64,000 bases of DNA from Yamagishiella unicocca (Eukaryota > Chlorophyta > Chlorophyceae > Chlamydomonadales > Volvocaceae), in assembly GCA_003116995.1 (NCBI GenBank), contig BDSL01000105.1:62001-126000 (forward strand), given 5' to 3'. Shown piece after piece: positions 53,255 through 64,000 of this stretch. The position numbers and the translations under genes are program-made. Within the stretch, counting starts at the first letter, position 1. Each line of letters starts with the position of its first letter. The notes beneath the pieces are model-generated. The model saw nothing but the letters and a program-made list of their open reading frames with translations, was not told the DNA's origin and ran no database searches.

Positions 53255-56200
53255 GGGGACAGCCGAGGAGCGGTAGGGAGAGGAGCTGGCGGAGGAGGAG
53301 GAGGGGGACTGGAGGGGACTGGAGGAGGGTATGACGGGGGCTCTGTGACGGGGGCGAGTGTTTTCGACGCAGGACACGTACGGTGGTCGAGCCAGGGGCA
53401 TGACGCCGTCGCCGCTGCCGCCGCCGCCGCCCGTAAGGCCCTTGGCCGTTTGGACGCAACCAGCCCCTGTAGTGACCACCAACCACCACCCAACGAACCG
53501 GGTGGGGCGGCAAGCCGCAAGCACCGGCGGAGGGCCGGCCGCGTGCAGTGGCCCCGGTTGACTGAAGAGCTTCGTCGTCGTACGGTTGTGTGTGCTCTCG
53601 GGGAGGTGGTAGCTAGCGGGTGGGTGCTGGTGGCCGGTGTAGGGCCGGGCGCCGGGGTGATGCTGCGAAACATACCATGACGGCGGCTGGGATGACGTCA
53701 TCACAGGTCCAGGGAGACCGCCTCGCAACAATTGGCGGTTGGAGCGGAAGGGAAGTGCAATGCTAGCCCCGACGTGGCCGCCCAGCGCATGCCGGGCAGC
53801 ATACCGCCTTCTCATCTGGTAATAGTGGTCATAGCGCGACCTTCGACTTTGACCCTCGAATTATTAATATTCGCTGGGCTGTCTTGTTCGTGTCACGGAT
53901 CGAGCTGCACGCATCAAGACGTACGCTGTGTCCTTGCAAGCGGGTAGATACGGCCAATCCCGGAAGGTTCTCCCCACGGCGCTTGGAGGCATGTATGGCC
54001 AATGGTACGCTGTAACACTAGCATGCAAGGATCGCAACGGCACGGGCATAGGTGGAACTGACCATCACAAGCGGCCAACGGCTGGCTCATGATTTTACAG
54101 GTGACTTCTAAAATGCGGCAAGTGCACACAGAAGCGATTGTCGTGCAAGGCGCATAAAAGCGCAAACACCAGCCGGTGGGACGTGGAACGTACACACCCT
54201 GTGGTAACGGGGTTAGGTCGGGCGGAGGTGGCGCCGGTGCGCGTTGGGCCATGTTGGGAAGCCTCCTCTCGGTGCACTTGCTGGGTCGGGCAGGACCGGG
54301 CTTTCCTTTTTCCTCTCGCGTCGCTTTCCATATCTTTAGTATAAATATGTTCGTCTTATCCACGAGCTTTCGTTTCTAACCATTTTTCCAACCGGTGAGC
54401 TCAAAAAGCTACTCCCTCCTTCGCCTCCCGTCGCTGGGTCATGCTCTATGCGCCGTCCGGACTAAACAATTTCCGTGGAGGGAGTTCCGCGGCGTAGCGG
54501 TAACGTAACGCACATCCTGCCCCGTCGGCATCAGGTACGAAGATTGAACACAGCAACATGAAGCAATACAACTAACAGAAAGCAAACACGCGCCAACAGG
54601 CCATGAAACACATCGGGGGCCATCTGCTAGCTGGGCAGGTAACAGTAACCATCAGGTACGACACAATATCCATCATTATTGTCCCCAGTCCCGCAGCAGC
54701 TACATCGACTACCGGTAATCCGATAACATAGCCCGTGATTTCCATGTATGGCCGAGCCGCGGAGCGTTTCAGACACCAGCTAACGGTCGAAGAAAAAGAG
54801 CGAGGACGGACCGTGGAAGCAGAAACTGACGGCGGAGGGGAGGTGAAGGTGGCTAGGCTAAAAAATGAATGTTCCGGTGCGTGGGTTTACCCCGTGCCGG
54901 ATATATCAAGGACAAAAAAAGAGACCGTTCACCGCCTGCATCCACCATGACTCTAGTATATTGGACAAATCCTTGCCTGCAAAACAACTTAAACTCCGTG
55001 ATATGAAGTCTGCATCCGTCATGACCCGGACACGCTGCTGTGCTGCGTCTGACGTCATCGCCGCCGCGCGACGCCGGCCCGCCCCGCCCACCATCCCACC
55101 GCGCAATGTACAGCTGCGGGGGTGAAGTGGCAGCCGGACCGCACCGCCCCACCCAATGATGGCTTGCGCCAGTTCCAAACCCACGAGGTGTTGCCGCATT
55201 CTAGGGGCAACGAACCAACACGACGTCACACCTGTACCCACAACATGGCTGAACAGTGTTAACATCGACATCACAACTTTAAACTGACGTCGTTGCCCAA
55301 CCAAGATCCACACGATCCCCAAATCAATCATCCAATCCAATCATCCAATCATGCAGCATACCTTATCGTGCTGGTCAGCTGATACTCCCTCCACCCCTCC
55401 TGAGGGGCTTCCGCCATGTGGGGCAGCACAGCACCCGCAACAGCAGCAGCAGCAGTAGCTGCTGCAGCTGCAGCTGCAACCTGCCCCACCACACAAATGC
55501 TCCGCTGGCGACCTTTCCTGCGCCCAGCTGCCGTACTAACTAGCAGCAGCCGGTTGCCGCAGTCCGATCACGCGGTACCCACCCAACCCCCCCGTGCTCC
55601 TCCCATGTATGATATGAAGACCGTTGTAACAAGTACAACAACATGAAGACCGTTAACGATGTATTTGTGCTTTCCCACCCACCTAGCAAGTGCGCGGGTT
55701 ACCCGGCTAACCACCACCAGGTGAAGAGCCCCCACGTGCCTCCCACTTCCGCCTGCTCGCTCGGAGTCGCGGGTGTCCTTGTAGATGCGACCTAGCCCAC
55801 GGCAAGAGCGCCCTTGGTGAGGTCGCCTCGTGGGAGTACACGCACGTATGGGTGCGGCAGCGCAGCAGCGAGGACCGCCCTCCGGGTCGCCGGCCGCAGC
55901 TGCCGTCCTCACTGAAGGACGCCCTTCGTTGGCTGCCGCACCGACCCTCCCCCGCAGGAGCACTCGCCGGCACCCCCGCGTCAATGCCCCCACCCAGCTG
56001 GCTGCTCGGTCGGGGCTCGCCTCCAGCAACTGTTGCTTGAGCTTTCCATTGGCCTCGCCTCTCATATGCAGGCCCCCACGGGGCCCCAGCCTCCCAAATC
56101 CTTCAGCTCTCTCATTCACCCCACAGTCGAGCGGCATCCCGCCAAAACCCAGAACTCCTTCCGCGTATACTTTTATTATAATGCCCCCGCCGCCCCGCGC

Positions 56201-56983
56201 ACGTCTGTCCTGCCCCCACCGCCCACCCACCATTACTCTGAGTTGCGCCATCCTGTACCCTCGGAGCTGTTGGGACTGCAAAATCCGCCCCCCGCATCAC
56301 AATAAGTGGTCAAGTGGTCAAGTGGTCAAAACCAACCGAATACTAGACATCGGTAATAATGAACCCGGCCTGCCGGCCTCGTCGAGATCCATGACGGCGC
56401 GCAACCCCCCGGGGACCATGAACCCGGCATCCTTCCTTGCCCGCCGGCAACGACCGGTACCACTCATTGATTTCGTGTAGCTCGAAGCCACGCAAGCGCG
56501 CTGATCCACCGACCCACGCACCGACTCACCGAGCGCTGAACAAAATTGACGTGGACGAATCCGCATCACGGATCTGATCCCTGCCTTTCCTTTCCTTTCC
56601 TTGTGGTGAGTCATCCTTCGTGCTGCGGCGGCCCTGATGGAAACGGCGGGCGGGGTTTGGGGGCAAGTACGGCGGGGGGGGCAAGGTAGGCAGGCATCCG
56701 GGCGGGGGGCCCCAGCATGCTGGTGGATTATTGTGTATGCTGCGCTGCCCTCATCCAGGACGCGACGCAAGCAAGCCACAGTACGCCGCACCAGGCGCTG
56801 ACAGCTTGGCACGGACTACTTTCATACGACGGCCAAACATGTATGCAAGGTCGTACTCGTACGGAAGGATCCGTAAGCTGTCAGCGCAGGCATCGGCAGC
56901 TCGCGTCCGGAGGCACTTGCGTGTTGGGCTTCCGTACAGTTGCTTTGAAAGGGTGGCCTGGTTGAGGCCCTATGAGGGCCGCG
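53255..56983. other. 3.7-kb spacer between convergent FabZ and the Pmp3-like gene
   Basis: Should hold both 3' UTRs. A short CAGCAG/GCTGCAGCTG cluster lies near 55436-55480, and three tandem AAGTGGTC units near 56306. The longest frame, 56281-55568 minus (237 codons), includes a helical-looking stretch (EANGKLKQQLLEASPDRAAS) but has no recognised domain and competes with a plus-strand frame at 55830-56480. A real but unrecognised gene is possible there; I did not call it. Confidence 0.45.
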
Positions 56984-58531
56984 CTAATACGGCCGCGCGA
57001 CAGCGAGCAACGCACCGAGGGACTGCTGCTGCTGCTGCTGCTGCTGCAGGTCCACTAGGCGCAGGCGGCACATGAGCCACACCACCAGCGCCTCCAGCGC
57101 CAGCAGCAGCCACACGAAGGCGGCGTCCACTGCCATGGCCAGCGCGCAGCCCTTGTGACGAGCGAACAGGTGCAGCGCGTGTACGATACCTGACGCATAC
57201 GGCGGGGGCAGCAGCGGCAGCAATATAAATCAGGAACGGCAGCAACGGTGATGGTGCGGACGGCGGGAGGCGGTTGGAACGGGCGGTGCGGCGACTGATG
57301 GCAGCGGGCGTATGTTGCGCTGCCGCAGCTGCACCGGTGCTGGACTAGACGAGTCGTATGAGGAATGCGTGCCGCCGAAGGTGCTGGCGGCAACTGGCAA
57401 GGTGCCCAGGTGCCCAGGTGCCCAGGTGCCCAGGTGCCCAGGTGCCCAGGTGCCCAGGTGCCCAGGTGCCCAGGTGCCCAGGTGCCCAGGTGCCCAGGTG
57501 CCCAGGTGCCCAGGTGCCCAGGTGCCCAGGTGCCCAGGTGCCCAGGTGCCCAGGTGCCCAGGTGCCCAGGTGCCCAGGTGCCCAGGTGCCCAGGTGCCCA
57601 GGTGCGCAGGTGCCCAGGCAAGTGACGCCTAGGACACCCGCAGCCCACGATCCAAGCATCCTCCCACCCACCACAAGGATCCAACGACCCAGCTGCCCCC
57701 TCCAGTGGGACCCCCCCCAGCGGAACCTCCGCTCCCACCCACCCGGCACGAAGCCGCACAGCGTGAGCAGCAGGTTGAGGCAGAGATCCACCGTTGTGAA
57801 GTCCGCCTCCATAGGGCCCACGTAGATGTACTTGATGGCGTAGCTGCGTACGCGGGGTGGGGAGTTGAGGGGACGTGATGCGCCGTTTGCGTGACATGGT
57901 AGTGAGCCCGGGTGCCGGAGCACATCGCGCTAGCAGTGCGTAGCAGCCGCAGCAGCCGCGATAGCAGCAGCAGCCGCAGCAGCAGCCGCGATAGCAGCAG
58001 CACCAGCCGCAGGCGGCGGATGGCGCCAAGGCAGGAAGAGCAGTGGAGCTGGCTGCAGCAGCGGAGAGGGGGATCCGAGGAGTCGCCGGGGGTGCCGTAT
58101 GTTGCGATCAAGTGCCGCAGCTCCGGTCATTACAAGCACGCCGCGACCAGCACGGAACTGCCCGGAGCGCGTGCGAATGAGGATAACGTGGATATCAATT
58201 ACATGCAGCAGGCTGTGAGAGTTTAAGGGTTTTGAGTGGCTTTGACACACGGGGCCCGCACCCGCGAGGCGGTGAAACGAACAATCATTCGGACTTCCTG
58301 GCTGCTCGGCACCTCCCGCTTTCCTACTGCAGGCGGATGGCGCTGGGGCCCCATTGCGTTGGAACGTGCCTCAGGGCGTGGTGAACGCTCGCGCAAGGCA
58401 AGGGACACATCTGCCTGCAAGCCGCCCGTGAATTCTGCGAGCGCCTGAGTGGACTGCTGCCGCGGTGCTCACCTGCCAGCAGGCGGCATTATGAAGCATA
58501 GCAGCAATATCTGCAGGTCAATTTTCCACAT
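56984..58531 (-). CDS. Pmp3/UPF0057-like membrane protein with an extra C-terminal transmembrane segment
   Basis: Three exons: 58531-58473, 57843-57743 and 57189-56984, giving 121 residues. The joined N-terminus MWKIDLQILLLCFIMPPAG matches the first hydrophobic half of Pmp3/RCI2 proteolipids (usual form LLAIFLPPLG). VDLCLNLLLTLCGFVPGIVH then matches the second half (usual form INILLTLLGYIPGIIHA). The two halves are joined across introns with correct phase (Ser and Gly codons split). Normal Pmp3 proteins stop about here, at 50-60 residues. This one continues with ARHKGCALAMAVDAAFVWLL and LALEALVVWLMCRL, a third membrane segment, then RLVDL, eight Gln and a short tail. The insert KYIYVGPMEADFTT between the halves is also unusual. 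Expected in the plasma membrane or endomembranes. Pmp3 proteins influence membrane potential and salt tolerance in yeast and plants; the role here is inference. Divergent from ERCC1. Confidence 0.82.
57401..57619. repeat. GTGCCCAG octamer satellite, about 27 copies, Pmp3-like intron 2
   Basis: Nearly perfect 8-bp units; one late unit has GTGCGCAG. It lies between exons 2 and 3 of the minus-strand gene. The repeat has no stops in any frame, so long frames across it are artefacts. Confidence 0.98.
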
Positions 58532-59538
58532 TGCCGCCGCTTCGTGTTTCGGGCGGAAGGGCGAGTTGCCTGGAGAGGCGCCCGCGACTTCGCTCCAGCT
58601 GCCAAGTGGGAGAATAATCGGGAGTGATGTGTACAGTGCACTGGGCGGGCTGGGGTCCCTATCGTAGCATCCATGAAGCCTCAGACAACTCGATGTCGGT
58701 TGCTCGCCTCCGCGAGCGTATACGGGGCGCATGGTCATTTAAATAGGACGGGCGCGTTCTGCCCTGCGCCGACCCGTACACATCCTTGCCTCGTATGTGG
58801 GTTCTGCCTCGCCCATGCAAACGACCCCGACATCACGTCGCCTTCATCCACGCTGCCTTCTAGCTGTACTTTTCGTTACTTGTAACCTGGCCGAAAGCGG
58901 AGCGTGCTTCTCCGCTTTCGACAGCGTTGCCCAAGTAACGGAGACAAAAGCGCAGCGATAAGCATGTCCCGGTTCATTCATATTGCGCGCGTCGGAAGAT
59001 GAAGTGATAACTGCAACGCGTTGTGTCGTATGTTGATGCGAGGTCGGCCACTCTTTTGGCGAGGGCTGACCCCAACAGGGCACGCTGCGTCGGTTTGTGT
59101 ACTTCGTATCTCCTAATGGTACTGTCACCATCTCGGCAACCACAGCACAGGCCTGGCCTACCCCAGGAATACTTTGTTTGATGGATGCTTGTCACAGTCT
59201 TTTGTGCGCAGCAACATGGAAATCACAGTTACGACGATACAAATAACAAACTTGACGGAATGACTGGAAAAATCTGTAGGTAAACACTAATTTCCCTGGC
59301 GAGATGGCCCGTGCCGTGCGTGCCGTGGCTACCGATGGAATGTTGGTCCGGTCCAGTACAAGTAAAACTGCACGTATCATGATGCGCTTGTCCGCTATAT
59401 TCGCACCATCACTTTTCCATGTCTCAAACGGCGCCAAGGGCAGTGACGACGCGTCTATTGTTCAACCATGCAAACTGTAGGCCTCGCCATAAAGCAATGT
59501 GATAAATAGTGGTAGCATCTGCAGTCTTTTACCAAGCG
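58532..59538. other. divergent spacer between the Pmp3-like gene and ERCC1
   Basis: About 1 kb, lower GC. On the minus strand TATTTAAAT near 58737-58745, about 205 bp before the Pmp3-like ATG, may act as a TATA element. A perfect 11-bp hairpin is at 58892-58920. No coding frame was recognised. Confidence 0.5.
58892..58920. repeat. perfect 11-bp inverted repeat, 7-nt loop
   Basis: CGAAAGCGGAG (58892-58902) and CTCCGCTTTCG (58910-58920) around CGTGCTT. It does not match the histone 3' stem-loop consensus and is not followed by a T-run. Its place in a divergent promoter suggests a palindromic protein site or an RNA hairpin in a 5' leader. Confidence 0.85.
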
Positions 59539-62500
59539 ATGGACTTTAGCTTTGTGGAAGTGGCGCCCTCCGGGTGAGTTGGATTGGCGCCTTCCATGTG
59601 ATTCTTGTGTGCAAACGCAAAAACAATCGCCCACTCCAGGGCTTACAGTTACCGCAACTTACATGGTCATGGCATGACCACGCATGACACACGACAACAA
59701 CACTTTCGCCACGCAGACGGCCTGCGGGCCAGCAGAACCCCCCACATGGCCCCCAGCAGGGGGCCCCGCCGCGGCCCCTGATCCAGCCACCTTCCTGGCA
59801 GGAGGTTCAGGCGGCGAAGCAGCCCAGCGCGCCGACTATGCTGTTCAGGCCCACAGGGCTGATGGCCGCAGCGAGGCAGCAGCAGCAGCAGCAGCCGCCC
59901 GCAGGTACAGAGCAGCAAGGGGTTGCGTGTTGCGGGACCGGGAAACACTCCATGCGCTCGGCACCTTGCTTCGTTCATTGCTGTCACGAGCGGGTGATGG
60001 ACCAACTTCGGGCAGGGGACAGGGTGCGTGACTGAGTAAGTGGGTGTGTGGCTGGGTGGGTGTGCTTTTTTGGCGCGGATTTTGTATGGGAAGCGGGTGA
60101 CGGGGCGTGGCCATGCACCCTGGTTTCGGCATTGGGGGGCGTTTGGTGGCCTCGGCAATACGAGCAGAGCGTGATACCCGGGATTCGATCCCGGTGCTCG
60201 GAATTAGATTGAAGTGCTGACCTACGAGTCGCCTCTCAAACCCCCCTCCCGGTCCCGTTTCCCTTCCCGGTCCTCCCCCCGCATCCACTGGGCCGCTGCA
60301 CACCGGCCCCACAGGGGGCATGATGCCGCCGCCGCTGGCACCTGCGGCTGCTGCTGCGGCTTCCGGGGCTCAGTTTGCGCAGCAAGGGGGCGGCGCCGCT
60401 GTTGCTGCTGGCCCTCCCTGGCCTAATGGCCCCGGTCCCAGGTGGGCTTTGGGGCTGCTGATGCTACCGCTGCTCCTAGACCGCAGTCGCAGCAGCGCGG
60501 AGCGAGTCGTTCATGATTGCTCCAGTGCGCTGCAGTGGCAGTGGGCCCTGTTGCCGGTGCTACTGCCGGCGCTGCTGCCGGCGCTGCTGGCCGGTGCTGC
60601 TGCCAGTGCTGCTGCCAGTGCTACTGCCATTGCTACTGCCAGTGCTACTGGCAGTAGCACTGGCAGTAGCACTGGCAGTAGCTACTGCCATTGCTACTGC
60701 CGGTGCTGCTGGGTAGCCTCGTACCAGCGGGCGGCGGCACCGGTGTCTCGTGCTAGATGGACTGGTGGACGCCACCTGGTCGTTATCAGCTGAAACGGGT
60801 CTCAGTTGCAGGTTGCGGCATGGCTGACTACCCTTCCCCCTTCTCCTCGCAACCCCCCGTCAACCAACCCCGCCCCATGTGTACCGGGCTGCTTCCTGTG
60901 CACTGCAGCCGAGGACTCCAGGGTCCGCCAGTCCAGGGCTGGCCGCCGGGGCCGGCACCGGGTTCCGGAGCGGCCCACAGCGCCGGTTTCGGAGGCGGAG
61001 GTGGAGCGGGGCCCAGCGGCAGCGGTATGGCGGGCGGAGGGCCCCCGGTGTACGGCGCACCGCGGCCGGTGGGCGCCTACCAGGCACAGCCGGTGCGTGT
61101 GACACGGTGGGCGCGATGCGACACGATGTGGCTGTCAGCCTGCAGGCGCAGCGGGCCCGGTCTCGGACACCAGCGCAATCCTCGGACCCCCCCCGGCCCT
61201 CGTCATTCCCTTCACCCGGGTGGCCCTCCTCCCGCCCCCATCGCTCGCGTTACCGGTCTTTATGCCACTCCCCCCTCGCTCCGCTTCTTGCCTTCCCTGA
61301 ACCCCTCCCTGCCCTGGCCTCCTCCCCAACCCCCTCCTGACCTCCCCCCGCACAGCCCGCTGGTGGTGGCCCCGCCCCCGGTCCCAACGTGGTGCTGGTC
61401 AACCGGCGGCAGCAGGGCAACCCCGTGCTCAAACACATCCGCAACGTGCGCTGGCAGTTCGGGGACATCGTGCCGGACTACCAGCTGGGGCAGGGAGCGG
61501 CGGCGCTGTTCCTCAGCCTAAGGTGCCGCAGCAGGGGGGGGGTGGAGGGCAGCAGGGCGGGAGCAGCGAGGCGGGGGGCAGCAGGGTGGGGGGCAGCAGG
61601 GTGGGGGGCAGCGAGGCGGGAGCAACAGCGGGGGTAGCGAGGAAACCCGTTCACACGACATAGGGTAAAGAGAGAACCAGGTGCTTAAGGTGGCACAACA
61701 AGGGGGTGGGAGGCAGCAGGGGGGGGCAGCAGGGCGGGCACGGGGGAAACCCGTTGCTCGGCACTTCAAACTAAATTCGATTTGGGGCTGTGGGTCTAGA
61801 ACCACTGGGGGAGAGGGAGTGCTGTTAGCGCTGAGCCCCGCCATCGTAGGGTGGCAGGTGCGTGTCATGAGGGAGGTGTGAGGTGGAGGAGCGGGGCGGG
61901 CGGCTGGGTGGAGCTCTCGCACGTCTGGCGGCGTCGAGCGGCCTGGCGGGGGCTTGGGCGGCTTGGGGGGAGGGAGGGGCGAGAAGAACCGGTTACACGA
62001 CATTGGAGACGGAGGACAGAAACTAGTCGGCGGTTAGTATTCGGACACGCGTTTGGGTGTGCATGCCGGAAAACTACTTGGGCTGACTATCTGGGAACCC
62101 TGTGGACACAGCCCGTCTTGGGGGATGGGTGGAGGTTGAGGGTAGCAGCACCATGCGACCATGCGACCACCCCCCCACCTCGCCCGAAGGTCTTTTTCGT
62201 ACAACTGTGACAGATACGTCCTCCCCCGCTGGCCCCTCCCCCCCAGGTACCACTTGCTGCACCCCGAGTACATCCTGCACCGCATCCGCGAGCAGCAGCG
62301 CATGTTCCGGCTGACGGTGCTGCTGGTGCACGTGGACGTGGATGACGTGGTGAAGCCGCTGGGGGAGGTGATGCGGGCGGCGGTGGTGGGGGACTGCACG
62401 CTGGTGTGCGCCTGGAGCCCCGAGGTGGGTGCTGGAGGGGCAGGCAGGGGAGGGCGGAGGGGGGGGCAGTGGGGAGGGCGGAGGGGGGGGGGGCAGTGGG

Positions 62501-63901
62501 GAGGGCAGGGGAGACGTGATGGGGGCCGGAGGGGCGGCGCCCGCCAGGGGGGTCTGTGGCAGCGGAGGCGCCGTAGCGCCAGCGGTTGTTTGTCGTTCCG
62601 GTATCGTTTGGACCTCCCAACGGTAACTGACACGCGGCACCTCCTAACGAACCGTACCCCTATGCGATCATCTCGCAACCGCACAACCGCCAACCGTCAC
62701 GCACCCCTCGCCCACAACTGCCCCCTCCCCTGCGCCCCAGGAGTGCGCTCGTTGGCTGGAGACCTACAAGAGCTACGAATCCAAACCCGCCTCCGCGATC
62801 CAGGAGCGCGTGGATCCGGATTACGTCAGCCGCCTGGCTGCCGTATTGGCGGGCTCCGTACGCGGCATCAACCGCACCGACTCCCACACGCTGGGGACCT
62901 CCTTCGGCTCGCTGGCGGCCATGATGAAGTGCAGCGACCCGGATGCCTTCTCGGCCTGCCCCGGCATAGGGCCCACCAAGGTGGGTACCCGCGGCGAGCG
63001 GGGCCTTGGGTCCAGGGCCCTGGCCGCGGCTTAGGGAGGCGGCGCCTGAGGACGACGTGGTGGCCAATTTACACGGGGTTGCCCTCGCAGCGGGGCCCCC
63101 TAGGGTCATCAGCGTGACGGGACTTCCCATTGCGCGTCTAGATGACCCGGTTGGCTGCGGTATGAAAGTGGGCTGCGCCGATGCCCGTTGCCTAAGCCGT
63201 CACCGCATCTCTACCCCACGGACCCCTCCTCGACGCCAGTGTTTGGCCCTGGATCGGTATGACTTGTTTAAGTGCCGACGTACGGGTTTCCTTTTCCTTG
63301 CGACCGCCTCCCCACCCCGGTCCCTCCGCTCGGCCTCTCCACCCCGCAGGTGCGGAGGCTCATGGAGGCCTTTCGCGAGCCATTCCGCAAGCAGCTGAGG
63401 ATGACGGGGGCGGCGGCGGCGGCAGGTGGTGCCGCGGCCTCGGGCATGGCGGGTGCAACCGCGGGAGGCGGTGTTGGGTCGGGGGCAGCAGCTGCAGCGG
63501 GGCCCGGGACTGCGGCGGGGCCGTCACCGGGTGCAGAGGCGCAGGCGGGACCCGCTCAGGGGAGAGGGGGCCCGGGAGTGGGAGCGGAGGGGGAGGCGGG
63601 TTTACCGGGGGCGGGGCAGTGGGGGGGTGCGGCTGCGAGGGGGACAGGGAGCGGGCAGCAGCAGCAGCAGCCGGGAGCGCAGGGTGGGGAAGGGGCGGGT
63701 GAGGAGGCGGGCCGCAGTTCCGGTGCAGGGGTCGAGGGTGAGGGTGCCGGGTTGGGGGCGGAGGGGGCGGAGGGGGCTGCTTCGCAGCAGCACGGCGGGT
63801 GCGCGGTGGAGTCCCGGCGGCAGCTGCTGGAGCTGCTCATGTCGCAGATGCCCGCCGGAGACGATGACGTGTCGGACGGTGACGAGGACTACCGCCTGTA
63901 A
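59539..63901 (+). CDS. ERCC1: ERCC1, non-catalytic subunit of the XPF-ERCC1 repair endonuclease
   Basis: Partner of XPF in nucleotide excision and crosslink repair. Eight exons: 59539-59573, 59717-59904, 60315-60441, 60909-61092, 61356-61522, 62247-62424, 62741-62980 and 63350-63901, giving 556 residues (human has 297). All phases join, including the small first exon ([11 protein letters not shown]). Residues 12-180 are Gln/Pro/Gly-rich and disordered. The central nuclease-like domain starts at about 190 ([49 protein letters not shown]); as in other ERCC1 proteins I see no ERKxxxD catalytic motif. The double helix-hairpin-helix at about 315-390 ends [20 protein letters not shown]. The C-terminal 160 residues are Gly/Ala-rich and unusual, ending [19 protein letters not shown] signal lies about 32 bp after the stop. 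Starting further downstream would lose only disordered sequence. Confidence 0.97.
60213..60250 (+). repeat. type B dispersed repeat in ERCC1 intron 2
   Basis: AAGTGCTGACCTACGAGTCG, CCTCTCAAA and a C-run lie about 65-100 bp before the acceptor at 60314, in sense orientation. Confidence 0.75.
60598..60695. repeat. 12-bp tandem repeat that inverts on itself, ERCC1 intron 3
   Basis: Left units are GCTACTGCCAGT-like, right units their reverse complement (AGTAGCACTGGC-like), meeting near 60650. The transcript could form a hairpin of about 40 bp with bulges. Confidence 0.85.
61249..61290 (+). repeat. type A dispersed repeat in ERCC1 intron 4
   Basis: CTCGCGTTACCGGTCTTTAT, GCCACT and a C-run, in sense orientation, about 70 bp before the acceptor at 61355. 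Confidence 0.75.
61636..62006 (-). repeat. two inverted type A dispersed repeats in ERCC1 intron 5
   Basis: GAAACCCGTTCACACGACAT (about 61641) and AGAACCGGTTACACGACATT (about 61984) are antisense to the gene. Between them, near 61747, is a more diverged GAAACCCGTTGCTCGGCAC. Confidence 0.75.
63265..63300 (+). repeat. type B dispersed repeat in ERCC1 intron 7
   Basis: GTTTAAGTGCCGACGTACGG and GTTTCCTTTTCC, in sense orientation, 50-85 bp before the acceptor at 63349. Confidence 0.8.
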
Positions 63902-63932
63902 ACCGTACACAAACCGCGCCGTGCTAGCCGTT

Positions 63933-63937
63933 TGTAA
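63933..63937 (+). promoter_or_regulatory. TGTAA 3'-end processing signal for ERCC1
   Basis: TGTAA is the usual poly(A) signal of Chlamydomonas and Volvox nuclear genes. This copy lies 32 bp after the ERCC1 stop, so the 3' UTR would be very short (about 50 nt) if it is used. Confidence 0.45.
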
Positions 63938-64000
63938 TATTGCCACCAATTTGGTACGGCGCGGTACGGCAAGTCCGTACGAGTCGCACCCACGCGCACA

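Noticed and set aside
55568..56812. Minus-strand frames of 164 and 237 codons as a possible gene
   Set aside because: Composition is only weakly protein-like, opposite-strand frames are equally long, and no family motif or clear splice chain was found. Left open rather than called.
57312..58029. Frames with Gln-Val-Pro-Arg-Cys-Pro-Gly-Ala repeats
   Set aside because: They come from the stop-free GTGCCCAG satellite within an intron.
58892..58920. Histone-type 3' stem-loop
   Set aside because: Stem and loop sequence do not match the histone consensus, and no histone gene lies nearby; the CENH3 gene is 45 kb away.
60170..60205. GGGATTCGATCCCGG resembling a tRNA T-arm
   Set aside because: The loop register is shifted relative to a real T-loop and no matching acceptor stem is found upstream.

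Overview
The window is nuclear DNA from a green alga, most likely a volvocine or chlamydomonad species. The evidence is GC-rich exons with strong G/C third positions, many short C- or G-rich introns with GT..AG ends (donors typically GTGAGN or GTGGGN, acceptors GCAG), a tandem pair of TTTTAGGG (the Chlamydomonas-type telomere unit), an algal-style plastid transit peptide on FabZ, and TGTAA 3'-end signals. The species is inference. No organellar, bacterial, viral, CRISPR or complete transposon sequence was recognised.

Layout, left to right: (1) 1-2118, 5' part of an unrecognised coiled-coil gene on the minus strand, running off the left edge; (2) 2621-5065, RPF2 (Brix-domain 60S ribosome assembly factor), plus; (3) 5066-9014, non-coding, with a near-perfect 88-bp inverted repeat; (4) 9015-10881, R2R3-MYB regulator, minus; (5) 12154-13454, a centromeric-type histone H3, plus; (6) 16598-24687, HRD3/SEL1L, the Sel1-repeat subunit of the ER-associated degradation ligase, minus; (7) 25335-34010, CDC5, the MYB-like core subunit of the Prp19 spliceosome complex, plus; (8) 35935-41048, a five-pass membrane protein with a very long soluble loop, minus; (9) 41878-47775, an unrecognised protein with an Arg/Ser/Lys-rich tail, minus; (10) 48211-50400, an unrecognised protein with a long Asn-Ser-Ser tract, plus; (11) 51418-53254, plastid FabZ, plus; (12) 56984-58531, a Pmp3-like small membrane protein with an added transmembrane tail, minus; (13) 59539-63901, ERCC1, plus.

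Most genes are arranged in head-to-head pairs: partial gene/RPF2, MYB/CENH3, HRD3/CDC5, RS-tail/NSS and Pmp3-like/ERCC1 share divergent spacers of about 0.4-1.3 kb. Convergent pairs are separated by 2-4 kb of lower-GC spacer. There is no operon-like functional grouping. The genes are housekeeping: ribosome assembly, splicing, ER quality control, fatty-acid synthesis, DNA repair and centromere identity.

Exon models were built by hand from reading frame, GT/AG sites and phase continuity. For RPF2, MYB, CENH3, HRD3, CDC5, FabZ, Pmp3-like and ERCC1 every junction keeps phase and the joined protein reads through family motifs. The most interesting non-coding signal is a family of short dispersed repeats. 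They sit at intron ends in both orientations: in sense their C-rich tail leads into the 3' splice site, and in antisense their G-rich end begins at the 5' splice site. They look like introner-type elements.
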